Shown here: positions 25,594-34,714 of the stretch, one piece after another
How the letters are laid out: every line of letters begins with the position of its first letter
How positions within the stretch are numbered: the stretch's first letter is position 1
NCBI RefSeq assembly: GCF_036226925.1
Contig: NZ_CP109031.1
Span: forward strand, 6,634,001-6,698,000
Direction: 5' to 3'
Source: Streptomyces sp. NBC_00659
Lineage (GTDB): Bacteria > Actinomycetota > Actinomycetes > Streptomycetales > Streptomycetaceae
DNA: 64,000 nt
Position numbers and translations under genes: made by a program
The notes under the pieces: model-generated
Databases searched by the model: none
What the model saw: the letters and a program-made list of their open reading frames with translations, nothing else
Told to the model about the DNA's origin: nothing

Positions 25594-27402
25594 GTGCCGC
25601 AGGTGCCGCAGACATTCGATGCTGTCGCGGTGCGCACCTGGTGCGGGCTCGCGCTGGAGGCCCTGGGCCGTGCGCGCGAGGAGATCGACGCGATCAATGT
25701 CTACCCGGTCGCCGACGGGGACACCGGGACGAACCTGTATCTGACGGTGGAGTCGGCGGCGGCGGCCGTCGAGGCGGTGTTCGCGGGGCACGAGGCGGCC
25801 GCGACGGCCGAAGGAGCCGGGGCCGCCGGTGAGAGCGACGTCTCCCTCGCCGACGCCATCAGGGCCATGGCGCACGGCGCCCTGATCGGGGCCCGGGGCA
25901 ACTCCGGAACGATCCTCGCCCAGCTGCTGCGGGGCATGGCCCAGGTGCTCGCGGCCGAGGGCGAGGCCGCTCACACCGATGGCCGGGGCCTGTGCCTCGC
26001 GCTGCGCAACGCCGCCGATTCCGCTCGCGGGGCCGTCGCGCACCCCGTCGAGGGCACGGTCCTCACCGTCGCCTCGGCCGCCGCCGAAGCGGCCTGCGGC
26101 GCCGAGGGGGACTGCGGCACGGTCGCGCTCGCCGCCCACGAGGGAGCGGGCACGGCGCTCGCCGCGACCACCGGGCAGCTCGCCGTCCTGCGGCACGCCG
26201 GCGTGGTCGACGCGGGCGGGCGAGGACTGGTGGCGGTCCTGGCGGCGCTGGTCGAGACGTTCACGGGGGAGGCGCCGAGACCGTTCGCGGCCTCCGCCGC
26301 ACCGCATGAGCCGGCGGAGGGGGCCGTTCCCGGCACCAAGGGTGTGCCCGGCCGGATCGGCACCCCGGATGTCGACGCCGGAGCCGGCGGCTCCGGTGCC
26401 GCCGGGCCGGACGTGCCGGACGGTCACGGCGCCGACGCGACGGCAGCCTGCGGGGACGTGGCCGCGGAGACCGGCCATCCCGCCTTCGAGGTGATCTACC
26501 TCCTGGAAGCGGAGGACGCCGCCGTGGAGCGGCTGCGGGACCGGCTCGACGGCCTCGGCGACTCCCTCGTCGTGGTCGGCGGCGACGGCCTGTGGAACGT
26601 CCATGTGCACGTGGACGACGCGGGCGCGGCCGTCGAGGCGGGCGTCGAGGCGGGGCGTCCGCACCGCATCAGGATCACCCACTTCGGGCTCGGTGACGCG
26701 CACACCGGAGCCGGGACGGGGCGCCCGCCCCGGGAGCGGGCGCAGCGGGCCGTCGTGGCCGTCGTGCCCGGCGAGGGCCTGGCCGGGCTCTACACGGAGG
26801 CCGGGGCGACGACCGTCCTCGCCCGGCCGGGGGAGCCGCCCGCCAGCGGGGAGCTGGTGGAGGCCGTACGACGGGCCCACGCGCGCGAGGTGGTGCTGCT
26901 GCCCAACGACGCCGACCTGCGGCACACCGCGGCGGCCGCCGCCGAACAGGCCCGCGCCGAGGGCGTCCGGGTCGCGCTGATCCCGACCCGCTCCGCGGTG
27001 CAGGGCATCGCCGCGCTGGCCGTGCACGAACCCGACCGCCGCTTCGACGAGGATGTCGTCGCCATGACCTCGGCGGCCGGCGCCACCCGCTACGCCGAGG
27101 TCGCCGTCGCCGAACGGCAGTCCTGGACGATGGCCGGCATCTGCCAGGCCGGAGACGTTCTCGGCCTCATCGACGGCGACGTCGCCGTCATCGGCGCCGA
27201 CGTGACCGCCACGGCCGAGACCGTCCTCGACCGCATGCTCTCGGCGGGCGGCGAGATGGTCACCCTCGTCCTGGGCGACGAGGCCCCCGAGACCATCGCC
27301 GCGCGCCTGGAGTCCCGGGTGCGGGAGTCGTACCTCGCGGTGGACACCGTGGTGTACCGGGGCGGGCGCCAGGGCGCGTTGCTGCTGATCGGGGTCGAGT
27401 AG
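25594..27402 (+). CDS. FakA-like DAK/DegV-partner kinase
   Basis: 602 residues from GTG 25594 (AAGGAGG 5 bases upstream); the frame is open back to 25402 but that part is leader-like. N-terminal DhaL (Dak phosphatase) domain: INVYPVADGDTGTNLYLT (ATP-Mg aspartates) and GARGNSGTILAQLLRGM. C-terminal FakA-type domain from about 300: VIYLLEAEDAAVERLRD and ending SYLAVDTVVYRGGRQGALLLI. Family members phosphorylate fatty acids bound to a DegV-type protein (FakB). Between them lies an Ala/Gly-rich linker (about residues 235-290). In many bacteria this gene precedes recG, as here, though other genes intervene. Confidence 0.88.
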   Translation: MPQVPQTFDAVAVRTWCGLALEALGRAREEIDAINVYPVADGDTGTNLYLTVESAAAAVEAVFAGHEAAATAEGAGAAGESDVSLADAIRAMAHGALIGARGNSGTILAQLLRGMAQVLAAEGEAAHTDGRGLCLALRNAADSARGAVAHPVEGTVLTVASAAAEAACGAEGDCGTVALAAHEGAGTALAATTGQLAVLRHAGVVDAGGRGLVAVLAALVETFTGEAPRPFAASAAPHEPAEGAVPGTKGVPGRIGTPDVDAGAGGSGAAGPDVPDGHGADATAACGDVAAETGHPAFEVIYLLEAEDAAVERLRDRLDGLGDSLVVVGGDGLWNVHVHVDDAGAAVEAGVEAGRPHRIRITHFGLGDAHTGAGTGRPPRERAQRAVVAVVPGEGLAGLYTEAGATTVLARPGEPPASGELVEAVRRAHAREVVLLPNDADLRHTAAAAAEQARAEGVRVALIPTRSAVQGIAALAVHEPDRRFDEDVVAMTSAAGATRYAEVAVAERQSWTMAGICQAGDVLGLIDGDVAVIGADVTATAETVLDRMLSAGGEMVTLVLGDEAPETIAARLESRVRESYLAVDTVVYRGGRQGALLLIGVE

Positions 27403-27421
27403 CGGACCCGGGTGCCGGCGG

Positions 27422-28348
27422 TCAGGCCTCCGCGGGCACCTCGGACCGCCGGGGGAGTTCCGGGGTCCCGGCCGTCCGGTGGACGCGTTCGACGGCCTGC
27501 CCCCAGTAGGTCCCGGCGACCATGACCACGGCACCGAGGGCGGTGAGGGCCGTCAGGTGTTCGCCGCCCAGGGCGAGGCCGACCGCGACGGCCCAGACCG
27601 GCTCGGTGCCCAGCAGCAGACTGACCCGGCTCGCGGAACTGCGCTGCACGGCCCAGGTCTGGGCGAGGAAGGCGAACAGGCCGCAGAACAGGGCGAGATA
27701 GAGAAGCCGTGCCCAGCCCCCGGCGTCGACCCCGCCGAGCGTCGTCAGGCTGCCCGCGACGGGCACCGTGAACAGGACGGCGCCGACGACCGTCTGGACG
27801 GCCGTGACGTGCAACGGCCGAACCGGGTGACGGGCGGTGAGCCGCCCCACCAGGGCCACATGGGCCGCGCGGACCAGGGCGGCGGCGAGGATCAGCAGGT
27901 CACCGCCGCGAGGGGAGTGGAAGCCGCTGCCCGACACCAGGAGCCCGACGGCCAGCAGACACAGGCCGGTGGCGGCGAAGTAGCGAAGCGGCAGCCGCGC
28001 CGCGCCGGACGTACGGTCCAGCAGCGGGGTGAGGACGATGGTGAGGCTGATGATCAGGCCCGCGTTGGCCGCGCTGGTGTGCGCGACCCCGTACGTCTCC
28101 AGGATCAGGACCGCCGCCTGAGTGACCCCCAGCAGGGCCCCGACGCGCAGCTCGTCGCGCGTGCAGCGCCGGGTCCGGCGCCGGGCGGCGACCAGGGCGA
28201 CGCAGGCGACGGCGGAGATGCCGTACCGGGCGAACAGGACGAGCAGGACGGGGAGCGCCGACGTGGCGGTCTTGGCGGCCAGATAACTGGAACCCCAGAC
28301 GACGGCGACAAGGAGAAGCACCGCGTCGGTGCTGCGGACTCGGGACAC
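27422..28348 (-). CDS. EamA/DMT-family transporter
   Basis: 308 residues from GTG 28348; a GTG at 28369 is also possible. Ten predicted membrane helices in two EamA repeats; the first begins STDAVLLLVAVVWGSSYLAAK and the second half carries LGTEPVWAVAVGLALGGE, the hallmark of drug/metabolite exporters. Substrate unknown. Convergent with the FakA-like gene (19-bp gap) and divergent from a LysR regulator, which probably controls it. Confidence 0.9.
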   Translation of the reverse strand: MSRVRSTDAVLLLVAVVWGSSYLAAKTATSALPVLLVLFARYGISAVACVALVAARRRTRRCTRDELRVGALLGVTQAAVLILETYGVAHTSAANAGLIISLTIVLTPLLDRTSGAARLPLRYFAATGLCLLAVGLLVSGSGFHSPRGGDLLILAAALVRAAHVALVGRLTARHPVRPLHVTAVQTVVGAVLFTVPVAGSLTTLGGVDAGGWARLLYLALFCGLFAFLAQTWAVQRSSASRVSLLLGTEPVWAVAVGLALGGEHLTALTALGAVVMVAGTYWGQAVERVHRTAGTPELPRRSEVPAEA

Positions 28349-28394
28349 GCCCCACACACTCCCGTACACCGACCATGAAGCCCAGACGGAAGTT

Positions 28395-28411
28395 CTTCAA
28401 GGTCTTTTAAG
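28395..28411. promoter_or_regulatory. Candidate LysR operator
   Basis: Imperfect 17-bp dyad CTTnAAnGnCnTTnAAG, between the divergent EamA and LysR genes, 19 bp before the LysR start. AT-rich against the background. Confidence 0.5.
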
Positions 28412-28429
28412 CATCACTACAATGAACGG

Positions 28430-29365
28430 GTGAACGAGCGGCAGTTGCGGATCCTGCGTGAACTGGGCGAGCTGGGAAGTGTCACCGCCGTGGCGGAGGC
28501 GCTCCTGATGACTCCCTCGGCGGTCTCGCAGCACCTGCGCCTGCTGCAACGCTCGATCCCGGTCCCGCTCACCGAACGCGACGGACGACGGCTGGTGCTG
28601 ACGGACGCCGGGCGGGTGCTGGCCGGTGCGGCGATCGAGGTGGAGAGCGCCCTCGCCCGGGCACGGCACTGCGTGGACGAGTTCGTCGGGGAGCCGGCCG
28701 GAGACGTGTCGGTGGCCGCCTTCCACAGCGAGGCCGCCACGTTCTTCCCGGTCCTGCTGCGCGACCGGGCCGAGACGGCCCCGCGGCTCTCGCTCGCCGA
28801 CCAGGACGTGGCGCAGGACCACTTCCCCCGGCTGACCCGGGACTACGACCTCGTGCTCGCCCACCATCTCGCGCACACCCCGCCCTGGCCGCGCACCGTC
28901 ACCGCGACCACGCTGCTGAGCGAACCCCTCGACGTCGCCCTGCCGGCCGACCACCCGCTGGCCCGCGAGGCGAGCCTGACCCCGGACGATGTCGCGGGTC
29001 TGCCCTGGATCACCGTGCACGACGGTTTCCCGCTGATGGCCACCGTCGACGCCATCGCGACCGCCGCGAACCGGCGGCTCGACATCGTCCACCGCATCAA
29101 CGAGTTCGCGGTGGTCGCGGAGACCGTCGCCGCGGGAGGCGGCCTCGCCCTGATGCCCCGCTGGACCACACGCCCGCATCCCGCCCTGGTCCTCAGACCG
29201 CTGACCGGGGTCCACGCCGTACGCCGCATCGACGTGCTCCACCGTCCCGAGAGCGCGGCCCGCAAGGCCGTACGGACGGTCCTCGGCGAACTGCGCCGCG
29301 CGGCCGAGACGATCCGCGCCGGCGACGACCCGGATCCCGGGCCCGCCCGTCCGCCGCGGGGCTAG
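28430..29365 (+). CDS. LysR-family transcriptional regulator
   Basis: 311 residues. N-terminal winged helix RQLRILRELGELGSVTAVAEALLMTPSAVSQHLRLL with the LysR linker; effector domain from about 90. Alternative start codons are blocked (an ATG at 28422 is out of frame), so GTG 28430. Divergent from the EamA transporter, with a dyad in the shared 81-bp gap. Divergent LysR-transporter pairs are usually autoregulated with induction of the exporter; this is inferred here. Confidence 0.92.
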   Translation: MNERQLRILRELGELGSVTAVAEALLMTPSAVSQHLRLLQRSIPVPLTERDGRRLVLTDAGRVLAGAAIEVESALARARHCVDEFVGEPAGDVSVAAFHSEAATFFPVLLRDRAETAPRLSLADQDVAQDHFPRLTRDYDLVLAHHLAHTPPWPRTVTATTLLSEPLDVALPADHPLAREASLTPDDVAGLPWITVHDGFPLMATVDAIATAANRRLDIVHRINEFAVVAETVAAGGGLALMPRWTTRPHPALVLRPLTGVHAVRRIDVLHRPESAARKAVRTVLGELRRAAETIRAGDDPDPGPARPPRG

Positions 29366-29397
29366 GGCTTGTCTGACAATTCCCGTCTGACAAGCCC
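29365..29397. terminator. Hairpin between LysR and TPR genes
   Basis: GGGCTTGTC/GACAAGCCC, 9-bp stem with a 15-nt loop that holds a second TCTGACAA copy. It serves the convergent LysR and TPR genes. Confidence 0.7.
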
Positions 29398-29449
29398 CAG
29401 GCCGCTCCCGCCCGCCCTGCCGGCGACGACGGGAACGGCCGGACAGCTC

Positions 29450-32400
29450 CTAGCCGGCCTTCTCCGTGAGCTTGCGCATCTTCTCGGCCTCGGCCCGCCG
29501 GGCCCCGGCGGTCTCCGCGTCCAGCCGGTCGCACACGGCGAGGACCGTGCCCGCGCGGGCCGACGCGGCCTCGTGGCGCCCCAGGTCGGCCTCCAGCCAG
29601 CCTGCCGCCAGTTCGGCGCCCGTCCGGGCACCGAGCAGCGAGTCGCCGAGGGAGGCGAACACGGTGATCGCCCGGACCATGTGCCCGAGGGCCTCCTCGA
29701 GCGCCTCCCGTACGACGGCCTCCTCCGCGTCGTCCGGTACCGAGCGCGTCACCAGGTCACCGAACTGACGGTGGGTGTGCGCGAGTTCGGCGACGAGACG
29801 GCGCCCCGCCTCGGCCTCCGCTTCCGCGTCCTCGCTTTCGACACCGTCACCGGCCCCGGACCCGTCACCGGCCCCGGACCCGTCACCGGCCCCGGACCCG
29901 TCACCGGCCCCGGACCCGTCACCGGCCCCGGACCCGTCACCGGCCCCGGACCCGTCACCGGCCCCGGACCCGTCACCGGCCCCGGACCCGTCACCGACCC
30001 CGGCGGCGCGGTCCGTCCTCGCCGCCCCGGCCTCGGACGGGCCGTCCGCTCCGCCCGGCTGTCCGGCCCCCGGCGAGTCCGTGGCGGCCGTCCGGCCCTC
30101 GGCCGCCGACGCGCACTCCTGGATCGCCTCCGCCATGAGCTCCCGCGCCTCGTCGAGCCCTCCGTCCCGCCGGGCCGCGCCCCACGCGCGTGCCCGGAGC
30201 GCGCGGACGAGCCCGTCGACGTTGCCCAGCTCGCGCCAGAGGTCGCCGGCACGGACGTACGCCTGATCGGCCTGGGCGGTCATCCCGGCGTGCGTGAGGG
30301 CCTCGGCCGCGAGGTTCGCGAGCATCGCGTGGTCGCGCTGCTCGGGCCAGTGCCGGGCCGTGTCGGCGGCGCGCAGCCAGTGCTCGGCGGCCCCGCGGTG
30401 TTCGCCGAGCTCGGTGAGACAGTCGCCGAGCCACCAGCGCGTCTGCACGATCGTGCCCTCGCCGTGCATCTCGGCGGTCAGATCCGGCAGCGCCGACTCC
30501 AGGATCTCGGCGGCCTCGGCCCACCGGCCCCGGCGGAGCAGGAACCCACCGAGGTGGTGGCGCGCCCAGGCTCCGAACGTGGCCGCCTCGCCCGCTTCGT
30601 CGGCCCAGTGCGCGGCCTCCAGGGCATGCTCCGAGGCGGGGCCGAACCGCCCGGTGGCGGCGAGCGTCTCGGCGAGCCGGAGATGCAGCTGGGCATGGCC
30701 CATCGGCTCCAGATGGGAGCCCCCGTGATCCAGCGCGTCGCGCGTCGCCCGTTCCGCCGCCTCCATGTCGCCGAGATGCGTCGCGATCCCGGCGAGCCGG
30801 GAGTCGTACTCGACGGCGAACCACGGCAGCCCCGCCGCCACGAACCCGTCGACGGCGCACCGCAGGAGTCCGGCGGCCGCTTCGGCGTCGTCGGCGCGGG
30901 CCGCGAGCTCCCCGAGCATCGCGTACGCCTCGGCGGCCCGCGACGTGAGGCCCACGTCGTCCCCGGCGTGCGCCTCCGCGAGGGCCAGCAGCTCCCGCGC
31001 GGCCTCGTCGGCGGCGGCCATGACAGCGGCCTCGGATCCGTAGCCGGAGCCGGTGTCGCTGTCGCTGGCGGAGGGCGTCTGCCCGCTCACCGCGCCGGTC
31101 TCCAGTTCGTCCACCCGGTGCATCAGCGTCCGGGCCCGGCTCACCAGCACGGACGCCGTCTGCGCGACCCCCGTCCCACCCTCCGCGAACAGGGCGAGCA
31201 CCTGCGCGCGCAGCTCCGTGACGACCTCCAGGGCCTGCGCGGACCCGCCCGCCAGCGCCTGGACGTACACGGCGCGGGAACGGGCCGCCAGCGCCTCACC
31301 CGGGTCGCCCGCCTCGGCGTACAGCCCGGCGGCCCGGTGGAAGAGCGCGGCGCCCTGCGGCCCGAGGCCCATGGCCGCGTGATCGGCGATCTCCGCGCGG
31401 TCGCGGACCGCCAACTCCTGGCCCTCGGCGGCGCGCGCGACCGCCGCCCACGCCTCGACCGCGTCCGGGTCCCGCAGCGCCGAGAGCCGCCGGGCCTCGG
31501 CGAGCAGCGCGTCCAGGCCCGGCTCGGCGGCCTCGGCCCCGGCCTCCCCCGGAGGCGCGGGCACCGGCGCCGACGGACGGGACCCGGAGCGTGCCGGGGC
31601 CGCGGAGCGAACGCCCAGCGGCAGCCGGCCGACGAGCACCGGCTGGTCCATGCGCGCGCGGGCCCGCTCACCGATGTACGACGTGCCGTTGCGCTCGTCG
31701 AACCGCGCGGCCAGCGCGAGCGCCTCCCCGCGCGCGTGCACGGCGAGTTCCGCCGCCGTCCACCCGCGCCCCGCGGGCCCGGGAACCGGCTGCTTGCCGA
31801 GCCCGAGGGCGGTCAGCCTGTCCATGGCGAGCGCCACGACCGACATGAAGTCCAGTTGGCTGCGCGGATCACCGGAGTCCGTGAAATAGGCCGGGCGCTC
31901 CGCGAGCAGCTCCAGGGCGCGCGCCTCGTTGCCGGTCAGGGCACAGAACTCCACATGGTCCGCGTACGCGCCCCGCATGCTCTCCATGGCCCGCACCAGC
32001 CGGAAACCCCGGAGATGATGGGAGCGTGCCTCCTCGATCCGTCCCAGGCGCAGCAGCGGCAGCAGGGAGGACGCGAGGATGGTGTGCGGCTCATGGGCGC
32101 AGGTGTACTCGCCCTGAAGCACCGGCGCCCACAGCTCCAGCGCCTCCTCGTCCGCGCCGCGCACCGCGCGCCACCACCCCTGCCCGTGCAGCTCGCAGGC
32201 GTGGCAGTCGGCCATCGCGTCGCGGTCCGCCGCCAGCCAGGCGGTGTACGCCCGTTCGGCGCGCTCCAGGTCGCCCAGATGGGCGGCGACGCTGAACTCG
32301 GCGCCGCGCACGGCCCGTTCGGAGTGACCGGCGAGGCGGTAGCGCCGCTCCATCTCGCCGAGCCACTTCTCTATGGAGGCGAGCGGGACGTGCGGCTGGT

Positions 32401-32713
32401 CGAGCATGCCCGCCGACATCCACTTGAAGACCCAGTGCAGGGAGTGGATCTCGAACTCGTCGAAGTCCTCCGGGTGTTCGTCCCACATGCGCAGCAGGCG
32501 CGCGAAGGGCACGAACATCTTGCCCTTCTCGGAGCTGTAGTTGTAGACCTTCAGCTGGTGTCCGAGCGCCTCGATGACGGCGAGCGGGATGTTCAGCTGC
32601 TCGGCCTCCACGAGCAGTTGCTCCGCGCGCGCGTTGCGCCCGGGGCCCTCCGGCTGCTCGTAGTTGTCCGCCATGGCCCGGCGCAGCGTGTCGAAGTCCA
32701 TGGCCGGGGTCAT
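29450..32713 (-). CDS. Large TPR-repeat protein coupled to HSP90-family gene
   Basis: 1087 residues from ATG 32713, overlapping the HSP90-like stop by 4 bp (ATGA). Rich in helical repeats of TPR type, for example HLGDLERAERAYTAWLAADR, LRLAETLAATGRFGPASEHA and QTRWWLGDCLTELGEHRGAA; I count upward of ten. Two low-complexity stretches: Pro/Ala around 355-380, and the Gly-Ala-Gly-Asp-Gly-Ser repeat at about 907-954. No enzyme domain, signal peptide or membrane helix seen, so it is a cytoplasmic scaffold or cofactor. The coupling strongly suggests it works with the HSP90-like ATPase, as TPR co-chaperones do with eukaryotic HSP90. Confidence 0.88.
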   Translation of the reverse strand: MTPAMDFDTLRRAMADNYEQPEGPGRNARAEQLLVEAEQLNIPLAVIEALGHQLKVYNYSSEKGKMFVPFARLLRMWDEHPEDFDEFEIHSLHWVFKWMSAGMLDQPHVPLASIEKWLGEMERRYRLAGHSERAVRGAEFSVAAHLGDLERAERAYTAWLAADRDAMADCHACELHGQGWWRAVRGADEEALELWAPVLQGEYTCAHEPHTILASSLLPLLRLGRIEEARSHHLRGFRLVRAMESMRGAYADHVEFCALTGNEARALELLAERPAYFTDSGDPRSQLDFMSVVALAMDRLTALGLGKQPVPGPAGRGWTAAELAVHARGEALALAARFDERNGTSYIGERARARMDQPVLVGRLPLGVRSAAPARSGSRPSAPVPAPPGEAGAEAAEPGLDALLAEARRLSALRDPDAVEAWAAVARAAEGQELAVRDRAEIADHAAMGLGPQGAALFHRAAGLYAEAGDPGEALAARSRAVYVQALAGGSAQALEVVTELRAQVLALFAEGGTGVAQTASVLVSRARTLMHRVDELETGAVSGQTPSASDSDTGSGYGSEAAVMAAADEAARELLALAEAHAGDDVGLTSRAAEAYAMLGELAARADDAEAAAGLLRCAVDGFVAAGLPWFAVEYDSRLAGIATHLGDMEAAERATRDALDHGGSHLEPMGHAQLHLRLAETLAATGRFGPASEHALEAAHWADEAGEAATFGAWARHHLGGFLLRRGRWAEAAEILESALPDLTAEMHGEGTIVQTRWWLGDCLTELGEHRGAAEHWLRAADTARHWPEQRDHAMLANLAAEALTHAGMTAQADQAYVRAGDLWRELGNVDGLVRALRARAWGAARRDGGLDEARELMAEAIQECASAAEGRTAATDSPGAGQPGGADGPSEAGAARTDRAAGVGDGSGAGDGSGAGDGSGAGDGSGAGDGSGAGDGSGAGDGSGAGDGSGAGDGVESEDAEAEAEAGRRLVAELAHTHRQFGDLVTRSVPDDAEEAVVREALEEALGHMVRAITVFASLGDSLLGARTGAELAAGWLEADLGRHEAASARAGTVLAVCDRLDAETAGARRAEAEKMRKLTEKAG
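29852..29995. repeat. 18-bp minisatellite, eight perfect copies
   Basis: GGCCCCGGACCCGTCACC repeated eight times without a mismatch, ending in a diverged ninth unit. Inside the TPR gene it encodes (GDGSGA)n. The unit length is a multiple of 3, so copy-number change keeps the frame. Confidence 0.95.
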
Positions 32714-34548
32714 CGCCGGTCGTCCTTTCCGGGGTCGGTGTGGGTGGCCCACTCCAGGAGGCCGATGAAGGCGCGGTTGAGCAGCGCCGAGTCCGCGGGC
32801 CGCAGCGGGCGCTGGGCCATCAGCAGGGCCTGTCCGTACAGGGACTCCGTGGCGGTGCCTATCAGGTCCGGATCACCGAGCGAACTGATCCTGCGGATCA
32901 GCGGATTGAGGTGGTTGAGGACCAGACGCGCGCGCGGGGCGCTGCCGCGCAGCGAGCCGAGGATGCCCGCCCACAGGTCGTCGGCCTGCTCCTCGGCCTC
33001 CGCCCGGGCCTGTTCGTGGCGGGCCGACCGGTCGTCCAGATGCAGGGCGGGCACCGACAGGGGGTGGAAGGCGCGCAGCACCACATCGCAGTTCAGCGGG
33101 TCGAGCCGGGCCCGCGCGGCCGCGAGGAATCCGGCCAGCGCCAGCTCCTCGGCCGGGTCGACCGTGTCCAGGTGGGCCGTCACGGTGTCCGCGTCCAGCT
33201 CCGAGACGGCCGTACCCGGACGGACGGCGGGCAGCGCCTCGATCAGCTCGCTGTCGTACGTGTAGCCGCCGTTGACGACCCCGACACCCTGCGCGGAGGC
33301 GATCGCCGCGACCTGCCGGTACTCCTCCACGGTCCGGGTGAAGTGGACCACCGGGTGCCGCTGCGCGAACTCCTCCAGGGACAGCCGTCCGTCGGTCGTC
33401 TCGAAGGGCAGCCACGGCAGCATCGTGCGCAGCATCTCCGCGTCGTGCCGGGCCAGCGACTTCACGCCCAGGTGATGCACGGACAGGAAGGCGGCCAGCC
33501 GTTCCGGATCGCCGGCCGCGAGTCCGGTCAGCCAGGACCGGATGCGCTCGCCCAGCGCCTCCCGTACGGCGGCGAGGGTCTCGTCCTCGTACAGCGACTC
33601 CCGCGACGCGGTGGGCCGCAGACTGTCCGTGTCGAGGACGCAGCGCACGAAGAACGCCCAGTCGGGCAGCAGCTGTTCGGCCCGCTCGGTGAGCAGCATG
33701 CCCTTCAGGTGCACACGGTGGGTCGCGCGCTGTGCGGGACTGACCGCCGTCGGCAGCACGTAGGCCACGCCCCGGATGCCCGCCAGCGGCACGTCCAGGT
33801 CGATGGAGTCCAGCGGAGTGAACCCGAACAGCTCCCGGCAGTGCCGGGCCAGGGCGACCCGCCGGCCGGAGGGGCTCGGATAGGGCCGGTCCCAGGGCGC
33901 GGGCAGGTCCGCGATCGCCTCGTCGCCGACCCGTACGTCGTACGGCAGCAGCGCGCCGAAATCGCGCGCCAGCGAACGGACCCGCTCCTCGCTCAGCCAC
34001 TCGCCGGCCCCGGCGCGCGCCACCAGATGCACGGTGGTGCCGGGTTCGGCGCGCGCCTCGTGCGGCAGGGTGCGCACCGTGTACGAGCCGTCGTCGGCCG
34101 CCGTCCACTCGACGGGCGCCGCATCGGGCATCCGGGCGCTGCGGCTGACCACCCGGATCCGCTCGGCGACGACGAAACACGCCAGCAACCCGATCCCGAA
34201 CTGGCCGAGGAAGTCCGAACGCGCCGACTCCAGGCCGTCGTTCCGCTTGGAACTGCGGCCGATGGTCGCCAGCAGACTGTGCACGTCGGACTCGGTGAGC
34301 CCGACACCGGAGTCCTCCACCCGCAGGGTCCCGCCTTCGGCGTACAGCCGAACGGTGGCCGGGGCGTCCGGCTGCTCGGCGCGCCGCGCGGTGATCGCGT
34401 CGACGGCGTTCTGCAGCAGCTCGCGCAGATAGACCTTGGGGCTGGAGTAGAGGTGATGGGAGAGGAGGTCGACCAGACCGCGCAGGTCGACCTGGAACGT
34501 ATGAGGTGACGGGGAGGCCTGGGACGGCTGTGAGGTCTGGGAGTCCAT
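32710..34548 (-). CDS. HSP90-family (HtpG-like) GHKL ATPase
   Basis: 612 residues. N-terminal GHKL ATPase: N-box LRELLQNAVDA (E43, N47), DSGVG (79-83), GQFGIGLLACF (115-125). Middle domain with the catalytic-loop motif in the form PTASRESLYED (canonical HtpG has a similar xSREx loop). The C-terminal part is short and diverged, and there is no C-terminal MEEVD. It is clearly HSP90-like but not the standard HtpG, which is usually more conserved. Operon of two with the TPR gene. Divergent from recG over 166 bp. Confidence 0.9.
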   Translation of the reverse strand: MDSQTSQPSQASPSPHTFQVDLRGLVDLLSHHLYSSPKVYLRELLQNAVDAITARRAEQPDAPATVRLYAEGGTLRVEDSGVGLTESDVHSLLATIGRSSKRNDGLESARSDFLGQFGIGLLACFVVAERIRVVSRSARMPDAAPVEWTAADDGSYTVRTLPHEARAEPGTTVHLVARAGAGEWLSEERVRSLARDFGALLPYDVRVGDEAIADLPAPWDRPYPSPSGRRVALARHCRELFGFTPLDSIDLDVPLAGIRGVAYVLPTAVSPAQRATHRVHLKGMLLTERAEQLLPDWAFFVRCVLDTDSLRPTASRESLYEDETLAAVREALGERIRSWLTGLAAGDPERLAAFLSVHHLGVKSLARHDAEMLRTMLPWLPFETTDGRLSLEEFAQRHPVVHFTRTVEEYRQVAAIASAQGVGVVNGGYTYDSELIEALPAVRPGTAVSELDADTVTAHLDTVDPAEELALAGFLAAARARLDPLNCDVVLRAFHPLSVPALHLDDRSARHEQARAEAEEQADDLWAGILGSLRGSAPRARLVLNHLNPLIRRISSLGDPDLIGTATESLYGQALLMAQRPLRPADSALLNRAFIGLLEWATHTDPGKDDRR

Positions 34549-34714
34549 CGTCGCTGCGCCGGTCGGTGGGGGGACGGGCCACGGCGCGGGGTCGGGCGGT
34601 CCCGGGGGCGGTGACCGCGAAGAGGGCCGGAGCGCGTCATCCTAGGCCCGGAACGAGCCGTCTGACCAGCGGATTTCCAGGACGTATACGGCAATGTCAG
34701 TGCCGTGGTGTGCA

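Noticed and set aside
29852..29995. CRISPR array of 18-bp repeats
   Set aside because: No spacers; contiguous units inside a coding frame.
29369..33265. 1298-residue plus-strand frame with VTGPGP repeats
   Set aside because: Antisense of the TPR gene; the repeats are the 18-bp minisatellite read from the other strand.
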